A stretch of 6,828 nt of DNA. Origin: Acidobacteriota bacterium. GTDB taxonomy: Bacteria; Acidobacteriota; Vicinamibacteria; Vicinamibacterales; 2-12-FULL-66-21. Below are positions 1 through 5,226 of the stretch, one piece after another. Each line of letters opens with the position of its first letter. The first letter of the stretch is position 1. The position numbers and the translations under genes are program-made. The notes below the pieces were generated by a model. It did no database searches. It saw only the letters and a list, made by a program, of their open reading frames with translations, and was not told the origin of the DNA. The stretch is taken from positions 1 to 6,828 of the forward strand of contig JACDDJ010000250.1 in assembly GCA_013817065.1 (NCBI GenBank), written 5' to 3'.

Positions 1-348
1 GCGTCTGACTGAGAAAGGGCTGCTGCGAGTGCAGCCGAAACGTCCCGGCCGTGCTGACCCGTCGCACTTCCATGTGGGAGGGATAGTCGGGCCGCGCGAT
101 GCGCTCAGGATAGGGGCGGGTGGAGGACATCCACAGCGAGGTGGGGGTGCAGTCGCCAATCCCCTCGTGGGGACGCTCGTCGTTATACCGCCGACGGAAC
201 GCGTCGAACCGTCGCTGCTGGGCCTTGGAGGTGCCGGCGGCTGGCCGCGCCGTTTCGCGCTTAAGTTCGCGGTGCATTCGTGCTGGCCGTTCTGCTGCGG
301 GCTCGCCGGGGAGATCCGTTGATGGACGATGCCGAGTTGATTTCGGGA
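1..348 (-). pseudogene. IS481-family transposase remnant (C-terminal part, frameshifted)
   Basis: Reading the minus strand gives the end of a DDE (rve-type) integrase domain. From about 339 to 278 one frame reads QLGIVHQRI followed by SPQQNGQHE, the hallmark block around the catalytic glutamate of IS481 transposases. From 277 to 2 another frame continues with MHRELKRE, RFDAFRRRYNDERPHEGIG, then PTSLW, RPYPER and YPSHMEVRRVS, the typical IS481 C-terminus. The family normally reads HERMH across the joint; here CACGAATG lacks about four bases, so the frame breaks at the catalytic Glu. The N-terminal part with the two catalytic Asp residues is absent, since recognisable sequence stops near 340, and the C-terminus runs off the left edge. 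I see no terminal inverted repeats. Family assignment is from remembered conserved motifs and is strong; the element is almost certainly inactive. Confidence 0.85.
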
Positions 349-403
349 CGAAGTTGTTTCTGTCTTTGACTACGTCAGTCATGAAAATTACAGGAGCGCA
401 GAC

Positions 404-733
404 TCAAGCGGCTGCAGTAACACGGCACTGCAGCGCGCGGCCGACATCTCGCGGCTTTGCGCCCAGTGAAAACAGCGCTTTGACCAGCAGATCCACAGAG
501 ACCGTCTTGTCGCCGGCCTCCATTTTGGCCACGCGTGATTGGCTGGACTTTAACCGCCGCGCGAGTTCGCCCTGCGTCAAGCCGTGCGCAACGCGCCTCG
601 AGCGCAGCGCCTGACTGAGTGCCAACCGAGTCTCGACAAGCGCGGCCTCCTCAGGACTCAACCCAAGAAAATCTTTCGCGGAACCGACTCGCCAGCCCCG
701 TGCCTCCAGCCGCGTGCGCTTCGTTTTGTTCAT
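404..733 (-). CDS. XRE-family antitoxin of a HigBA-like type II toxin-antitoxin pair
   Basis: A 109-residue protein. Residues about 39-90 form a classic XRE/Cro helix-turn-helix: LTQGELARRL, then the recognition segment SSQSRVAKMEAG, then SVDLLVKALFSLGA. The N-terminal ~38 residues (LEARGWRVGSAKDFLGLSPEE) match the leader usual in antitoxins paired with Gp49-like toxins. The start ATG lies one base after the toxin stop (TGA-C-ATG), so the genes are co-transcribed and probably translationally coupled; AAAGGA at the toxin 3' end can act as ribosome binding site. Known role of the family: bind and neutralise the toxin and repress the shared promoter, probably at the palindrome at 1086-1107. The gene appears intact. 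It lies in island-like DNA between a tRNA 3' scar and a transposase remnant. Confidence 0.9.
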   Translation of the reverse strand: MNKTKRTRLEARGWRVGSAKDFLGLSPEEAALVETRLALSQALRSRRVAHGLTQGELARRLKSSQSRVAKMEAGDKTVSVDLLVKALFSLGAKPRDVGRALQCRVTAAA

Positions 734-734
734 G

Positions 735-1085
735 TCATCCTTTCACCGCGTCGTCGTAGTGCCGCAATCTCGTACGAGCCAACTCAATGACTGCTGTCGG
801 TGTCGAGGCCGTCTTTTTAGAGAAGACTTCAGCTATGACGACGGCATCTGGGTCAACGCGGTAGATGATTCGCCAGGTTTGGCTCGCATCCACCATTCGG
901 AGTTCATGACACCGGCGACCGATGATCGGCATCGGACGCGAGGCCGGCATACTGAGACGTTCGCCGCGCTGTAGTCGCCGGAGCAACATGCCAGTCTCGA
1001 TACGCGCTTCCGCAGAGAACGGCGGAGTCTTGATCTCGCCGTGCAGCCAAACGATCGGCTTGTCGGCGCCCGCCATGCTGAACAT
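735..1085 (-). CDS. RelE/HigB-like toxin (phage Gp49-like, DUF891 family)
   Basis: A 116-residue protein (113 if the second Met at 1076 is used). Motifs typical of the Gp49-like RelE/ParE toxins are present: KPIVWLHGEIKTPPF at residues 9-23, SRPMPIIG near 49-56, HELR at 60-63, TWRIIYRVDPDAVVI at 70-84 and EVFSKKT at 86-92. Family members are usually ribosome-dependent mRNA interferases that stall growth until the antitoxin neutralises them; the exact activity of this one is unknown. It precedes the antitoxin, the HigBA order. An in-frame TGA just upstream restricts the start to ATG 1085 or ATG 1076. Homologues as I remember them begin near MAGADKP, and neither start has a Shine-Dalgarno sequence, so a leaderless message starting at 1076 is plausible. 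No frameshift or missing motif is visible. Confidence 0.9.
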   Translation of the reverse strand: MFSMAGADKPIVWLHGEIKTPPFSAEARIETGMLLRRLQRGERLSMPASRPMPIIGRRCHELRMVDASQTWRIIYRVDPDAVVIAEVFSKKTASTPTAVIELARTRLRHYDDAVKG

Positions 1086-1112
1086 CGTATGTCAATACTG
1101 ACATACGCGCAA
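1084..1112 (-). promoter_or_regulatory. Tentative toxin-antitoxin promoter overlapping the palindrome
   Basis: On the minus strand TTGCGC (1112-1107) and TACGAT (1089-1084) sit 17 bases apart, with the palindrome filling the spacer. The -10 matches the consensus at 4 of 6 positions and the -35 at only 3 of 6. Transcription would start about at A1076, which is itself the second candidate start codon, giving a leaderless mRNA. This is a weak call based on spacing. Confidence 0.3.
1086..1107. promoter_or_regulatory. 22-bp palindrome, likely operator of the toxin-antitoxin operon
   Basis: CGTATGTCA and TGACATACG are perfect 9-bp inverted arms around a 4-bp centre (ATAC). The palindrome directly abuts the first toxin start codon. 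A dyad in this place is what dimeric XRE antitoxins bind when they autorepress. The symmetry is seen directly; the binding is inferred. Confidence 0.7.
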
Positions 1113-1200
1113 GTGATTCCATTTACTCTTTCGTCGCTCAGTGATTTCGCGAAGCGGCGATTGCGCTACATTCCACACGAGCTCGCGGACCGACAACGAT

Positions 1201-1242
<42 letters not shown>

Positions 1243-1262
1243 TCAATCAAATCAGTACTTCA

Positions 1263-1286
1263 CGGCGTGGCCTCCCGGTCACGCCG
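1263..1286 (+). terminator. Hairpin terminator behind the tRNA-Pro 3' half
   Basis: CGGCGTG (1263-1269) pairs perfectly with CACGCCG (1280-1286). G1270-T1279, C1271-G1278 and C1272-G1277 extend the stem to ten pairs around a TCCC loop. The plus-strand continuation TTCGCTTTTC is a broken T-run, consistent with a moderate intrinsic terminator for the original tRNA-Pro transcript. On the minus strand no T-run follows, so it is less likely to end the kinase operon. The rest of the gene-free stretch 1108-1376 shows no coding signal that I recognise. Confidence 0.55.
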
Positions 1287-1376
1287 TTCGCTTTTCGACC
1301 AGCAGGAGACGTGACGGGGGCAACTGTTGCGCCACAGAGCGTTGTCGGCAGGCGGACGGAGCAGCAACCGGTCCAA

Positions 1377-3367
1377 TCACGCCGGCAGACCAACCCTGCG
1401 GACGAGATCCTTGAACCGCGGGTCGGACCGGACGTCGTTCCAACGGGGATCGCGATTGAGCCAGACCAGCCAATGCGAGCGCTCCCGGTAAGCCGCATCC
1501 AGCGCCGAGAACAGCCGGTCACGGTCGCCGAGGCCGGCATGAATCAGAGCGATGGCATAACCGGACGCATATCGGTCTTGTCTGGCCAGCTCCTGAAACT
1601 CGCCAAGTAGCGCCCGCGCGGCGCCTGGCCGTTCCCATCTTCCATAGAGGTAACCGAGCGCCGCCATTGCGGGCGTCCACTTGCGGAGAGACCCCACGTT
1701 CTGAAGCGCGGCCTCTGCCGCCTCGTAGCGACCCTCCTCGGTATGAATGCGACCCAGCCAGAAGTGCCCTGGCGGAAACGCCGGATTCATTTCGAGCGCA
1801 CGCTTCACCCACCGCAGCGCCTCTGTGTTCCTTCCGTAGTAATGTAGGCGTGATCGACTGTGATCGGCACCGACAGCGGGTCCAGCTTGCTGGCGGTGTT
1901 GATTTCCCGCTCCGCGTCGATCGGCCGGTCCGTCGCAGCCAGCAGGTACGCATACCACTGATGCGCGATGGCATCGTTCGGCGCCAGCGCAATCGCGCGC
2001 TTGTACGACGTCTCGGCTGCCGTGAAGTCCCATTCGTAGTACATCGAAACGAAACCCAGCGTCGTGTGTGCCTGGCTGGAGGTCGAGTCGAGCTCGAGAG
2101 CGGTCTTCGCCGCCGCACGGGCTCGAGGAAAGGACTCTTCCGGCGATATGTACGAACCGTAGCCGAGTTGGCCGTACGACTCCGCAAGGCCGACGTATGC
2201 TGGTGCATAGGTCGGGTCCGCATCCATGGATTGCTGGAAGTGGCGAAGGGCCTCCCGCAGATCTGATTCGCCTCTTTTGTTCCACGCGTGACGGCCTCGC
2301 ACATACGCGTCGTAGGCAGCGGCGCGGCCGCTGGTCATACCTGCCGACGCGGTCGCCGTCCCCCCAGGGATCAAGGACGACTCCGCGGCGCGGCCCTTCC
2401 GCGCGGTTGACCAGAAAGCCGTAGCGGACAGGACCAGGACCAGGAGCACTGCCAGGCTCAAGGTACGCGCACGCGTGAACCGTAGCCGGCCGAAGGCCTC
2501 CGCCCCAATCCCGGGAGCGCTCATCGTCTCGCGTAGCGCGAAGGCGAGATCCTGAGCCGATTGGAACCGGTGTTCTGGCGTCTTGCCGAGACACCTGATC
2601 AGGATGCCCCTCAGGCGGACCGGAAGCGTTCCGGCGGACCCTGCCAATGGTGGCGGATCGTCTCTGAGGATGGCGGCCAGCGTCTCCGGAGGTGTGTCAC
2701 GGCGAAAGGGTGGGGTGCCACTCAGCATCTCGTGGAGTACGCAGGCGAGAGAGAAGATGTCGGAGCGTGGATCAGCGGGCTCGCCCCTGACCTGTTCCGG
2801 CGACATATACGACACGGTTCCGAATACCGCACCCGTCTGCGTCGCGTCGCTTCGGCTCATGCCAACCTGCGCGCCGGTTCGAAATGGATCGTGCCACGCC
2901 AGTCCGAAGTCGAGAATCTTGACGTGCCCCTCTTCCGTGATGAAAAGATTCGCCGGCTTCAGATCACGGTGGACCACTCCCGTGTCGTGCGCAGACGCAA
3001 GGCCGTCCGCGACCGCCGTGGCGATCTCCATTGACCTTCGCCAACCCAGATCTCGACCACCGGCGAGCAACCGGTCCAGCGGTTCGCCCTTGAGAAATTC
3101 CATGACCGCAAAGGTGACGCCGTTCTCGCGTCCGACGTCGTGGAGCACCACGATGTTCGGATGCGAGAGCGAAGCGACAATCCGCGCCTCGCGGTCGAAG
3201 CGGGCGATAGCGTTCGGCTCCTCATCGACGCGGTCGGAAATAATCTTGACGGCGCCTTCACGTCCAAGCCGAGTGTCCCTGGCGCGATAGACGTCTCCCA
3301 TTCCTCCCGATCCGAGCGAAGAAACGATCTCGTAAACGCCCAGCCGTGTGCCGGGCTGGAGCGTCAC
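1377..3367 (-). CDS. Membrane Ser/Thr protein kinase with C-terminal TPR region, interrupted by a frameshift near 1845
   Basis: Starts at GTG 3367. Residues 12-280 are a complete Hanks-type kinase: Gly-rich loop LGSGGMGDVY (18-27), ATP-anchoring Lys41, helix-C Glu60, catalytic HRDLKPAN (133-140, Asp135), DFG (153-155), SPE (189-191) and the conserved Arg in EHRF (267). A hydrophobic membrane segment follows at about 303-319. TPR-like repeats (YVRGRHAW, YAPAYVGLAESY, AHTTLGF) run outside it. The frame ends early at TGA 1807-1805, but YYGRNTEALRWVKRALEMNP and the usual ending (RSHWLVWLNRDPRWNDVRSDPRFKDLVRRVGLPA region) continue in a second frame down to TGA 1379-1377. Restoring one base near 1840-1850 gives about 663 residues, normal for this architecture. 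The kinase probably phosphorylates Ser/Thr in partner proteins; the FHA protein encoded just upstream, overlapping by four bases (GTGA), is the obvious candidate partner. Whether the break is real or an assembly indel is unresolved. Confidence 0.9.
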
Positions 3368-4119
3368 GATGGACGCTCGGTCCGGTGTTCGGGCTCGCCA
3401 TTCACCGGCGACGTCGATGCGGAGACCGGCACAAGCAAAAAGGTCAGCGTGATCGGACCCAGGCCGATGACGGTGCCGCTCTTCAGCTCGGTCGGGGTTT
3501 CGATTCTCCGTCCGTTCACAAAAGTGCCGTGCAGGCTCCGAAGATCCTCGAGCGCCGCACGACCCCGCTCGATCGAGATACGCGCGTGGCGACGGGACAC
3601 TGACGGATGCTCGACGTGGACCTGCGCGTCTGCGTCCCGGCCAAGCATGTTCTCGCCAGCCACCAGGAGAAACTCCTGTTTGCCGCGGGTCAGGCAGTAG
3701 CGAGGGAAGTCTCCAACCGAAGGCAGCGGTATGTTACTGGCGCTCGGCTGCGCCCCACCTGAGAGCACGCGCTGGTCGACTGGTGCAATAAACCTGTAAC
3801 CCTTACCCACCACGGTCTCTACGAACCTTGGACGCTCGGCATCATCCCCGGGAGCCTGGCGAACTTTGCGGACGGCGGTGTTGATGGCCGAGTCGTGCTC
3901 CAGATGGACGTCATTGCCCCAGAGCGCCTGGATCTCGGTTCGACCGACAAGGGTGCCCGCGTTCTGCACCAGGAGGATCAGCAGTTCCATCGGGATCCTT
4001 TCGAGTCTGACGCGCTCACCGGCCCTCGTGAGGACATAGGCGGCAACGTCCAGCTCACATTCCTCGAAACGGAACGATGCAGGCACGGAGGTAATTGATA
4101 CGCGCGACTTGGTTTTCAA
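3364..4119 (-). CDS. Winged-helix DNA-binding regulator with C-terminal FHA domain
   Basis: A 251-residue soluble protein with no membrane segment. Residues about 16-114 form an OmpR/PhoB-type winged helix (FRFEECELD near the start, IPMELLILLVQNAGTLVGR, recognition region DSAINTAVRKVRQ at 76-88, and the wing ending FVETVVGKGYRFIAPV). Residues about 148-235 form an FHA domain with the phosphothreonine-pocket signature: Gly160-Arg161, Ser173, Ser175-Arg-Arg-His178 and Asn202-Gly203. There is no receiver domain, so control is likely through binding of a phosphothreonine, on itself or a partner, made by the overlapping downstream kinase. The start shown is TTG at 4119, just after an in-frame TGA; GTG at 4086 would also keep the whole winged helix. 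Neither has a convincing Shine-Dalgarno sequence. The stop overlaps the kinase GTG. The gene looks intact. DNA target unknown; the divergent lipoprotein promoter is a candidate. Confidence 0.88.
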   Translation of the reverse strand: MKTKSRVSITSVPASFRFEECELDVAAYVLTRAGERVRLERIPMELLILLVQNAGTLVGRTEIQALWGNDVHLEHDSAINTAVRKVRQAPGDDAERPRFVETVVGKGYRFIAPVDQRVLSGGAQPSASNIPLPSVGDFPRYCLTRGKQEFLLVAGENMLGRDADAQVHVEHPSVSRRHARISIERGRAALEDLRSLHGTFVNGRRIETPTELKSGTVIGLGPITLTFLLVPVSASTSPVNGEPEHRTERPS

Positions 4120-4241
4120 TCTTCAGGGAAAGTTCACACCCTGTCGACTGCGCCCGATTCGGCCAGCCGCGAAGATGCTGGCGCGCATACCAGGTGGCCC
4201 CCAGTAAGGACGACCGTGAGGATGCGCTGATCGAGGTCCAT
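4120..4241. promoter_or_regulatory. Divergent intergenic region between the FHA regulator and lipoprotein genes
   Basis: About 120 bases separate the two divergent genes, so the promoters should lie here or just inside the 5' end of the regulator gene. I find no convincing sigma-70 hexamer pair, no strong dyad and no riboswitch-like fold. The role is inferred from gene arrangement only. Confidence 0.35.
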
Positions 4242-4837
4242 ATGTCCGCCTTGCGCATTGCATCAGGAATTGCCCTTGCCCTGTCCGTCGCCTCCCTCGC
4301 CTGCACCCGTCAGAACAGCCCGACGGCGCCTGCCAGCGCCCAGTTGTCGTCAGGCGTCGCGATAGAGGTCGGAACCGGCCCGTCCGTCTCCGGCGAGTCC
4401 ATCGCTGTCGCTCGGTTGCACCCCGTCGTTGGCTCGGGATCCGGCATCGTCAAGGTGACACCGACTTCAAACGCTGACGGCACCTTCAGTGCGCAGATCA
4501 CATAAACGTCCACGGTGCGCCGGGCAACACTGTCTTCTATATCCAGCGAGCGCCTGAAGTTGGGCGGGTCAATGGCGCCGACGGCATCTGCCAGCGCGCC
4601 GACGGCCTCGCGCCCTGGGGCCCGCCGGCCCCGAGCTTCATCACCTTCCCTCTGCCGGCCGCCGGTCCGCTCGTTACTCTGGAGACGTCCAACGGGGGCG
4701 CGGGCTCAGCGCATCTGGACTTTGCGGCGTCGATTCCGGACGGAACGCAGTTCGACGTCATGTTCCGGCTCGTGGACAACCTCACCAACCCGACGATCGA
4801 GCTTCGGACCGGTTGCTTCACTGTGACGGTCAGGTAG
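4242..4837 (+). CDS. Predicted secreted lipoprotein of unrecognised family, frameshifted near 4500
   Basis: ATG 4242 is preceded by GAGG with five bases between. The N-terminus MSALRIASGIALALSVASLAC is a lipoprotein-type signal: short basic start, hydrophobic core, and Cys21 after SLA, a slightly non-canonical lipobox. A Thr/Ser/Pro-rich linker follows. The first frame stops at TAA 4503-4505 right after GTFSAQIT. A second frame then continues without a gap as INVHGAPGNTVFYIQRAPEV and runs to TAG 4835-4837, ending FRLVDNLTNPTIELRTGCFTVTV. Adding one base near 4500 yields about 198 residues. The mature part looks rich in beta strands and has two Cys (in GICQ and TGCF) that could form a disulfide. 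I do not recognise a domain with known function; it resembles small secreted hypothetical proteins of Acidobacteriota. It is divergent from the FHA regulator and convergent with a permease remnant. The 5' and 3' parts clearly belong together. Confidence 0.75.
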
Positions 4838-4941
4838 CCAGCAGGAGGACGGAAGGCCGATCGTGTTCGGCGACGCGATCGGGCGGCGGATCGCCGATGA
4901 CGGCCGGCAATTTACAGTTTCCGACCTGCGGACCCACGCAC

Positions 4942-5110
4942 CTAAGACGCCGCCAGCTTCATCCGGCGGTATCCATACCCGACGTAGATGGCGACGCCGA
5001 GCGCCATCCACACGATCAGCGGCGTCCGGGTCTCGCCGGGAGGCTGAGCATCAATGCCAGTAATACCAGGGCGGAGAGCGCCGGCACCAGGGGCCTTGGT
5101 TCTGAAGAGC
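4942..5110 (-). pseudogene. C-terminal remnant of an APC-family amino acid permease
   Basis: On the minus strand the last codons (5037-4942) read GETRTPLIVWMALGVAIYVGYGYRRMKLAAS then TAG. This resembles the last transmembrane helix and basic tail of APC/CAT-type amino acid permeases, which usually end in a VWxxxGxxIYxxYGxRR-like pattern. The preceding helix PLVPALSALVLLALMLSLP is in a different frame (about 5093-5038). The switch falls at CCGGCGAG, where one extra G would restore continuity. A further FRT motif about 5107-5099 is in a third relation, consistent with another indel. No transport domain precedes it: upstream DNA up to the ABC-type permease stop at 5210 shows no permease sequence. 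It is a decayed gene end or the scar of a deletion. The family call is from pattern memory. The rest of 4838-5209 holds no other gene that I can support. Confidence 0.55.
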
Positions 5111-5195
5111 GACATGACGCGCAGAGTAGCGGCAGCGGCGGCGCCATCGCTATCCGCCCCGATTACCCTGAGACGCCGATGGAACTCAGCCGCAA

Positions 5196-5226
5196 CACTG
5201 GATCGAACGCTAGTTCGACCGCAGTG
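5196..5226 (-). terminator. Hairpin spanning the permease stop codon
   Basis: CACTG/CAGTG outer arms and GGTCGAAC/GTTCGATC inner arms (one wobble pair, one bulged base) give a 13-pair stem with loop TAGC; the TAG in the loop is the permease stop codon (5212-5210). No T-run follows, so an intrinsic terminator is doubtful; it may only stabilise the mRNA 3' end. Confidence 0.35.

Noticed and set aside
29..614. Plus-strand open frames across the left region (Arg/Gly/Pro-rich)
   Set aside because: They lie opposite the transposase remnant and the antitoxin, have no recognisable motifs, and have the composition expected of antisense frames in GC-rich DNA.
1519..2304. Long minus-strand frame inside the kinase gene, rich in Arg/Ser/Thr
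   Set aside because: Shadow frame of the kinase-TPR gene; composition is low-complexity and no domain is visible.
2583..3290. Plus-strand open frame opposite the kinase domain
   Set aside because: The minus strand here has an unbroken kinase with all catalytic motifs; the plus frame is its antisense.
4095..4123. Sigma-70-like pair TTGATA / AATCTT, 17 bases apart, on the plus strand
   Set aside because: The -35 is good but the -10 matches only three of six positions, and it sits in the regulator's coding start; not strong enough to call a promoter.
4095..4241. In-frame 5' extension of the lipoprotein gene to an ATG at 4095
   Set aside because: It would overlap the 5' end of the regulator gene, hides the signal peptide inside the protein and lacks the GAGG that precedes ATG 4242.
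4870..4915. GC-rich inverted repeats (GCGATC...GATCGC, CGGCG-GAT-CGCCG) after the lipoprotein stop
   Set aside because: Short arms, no T-run, and such repeats are frequent by chance in this composition.
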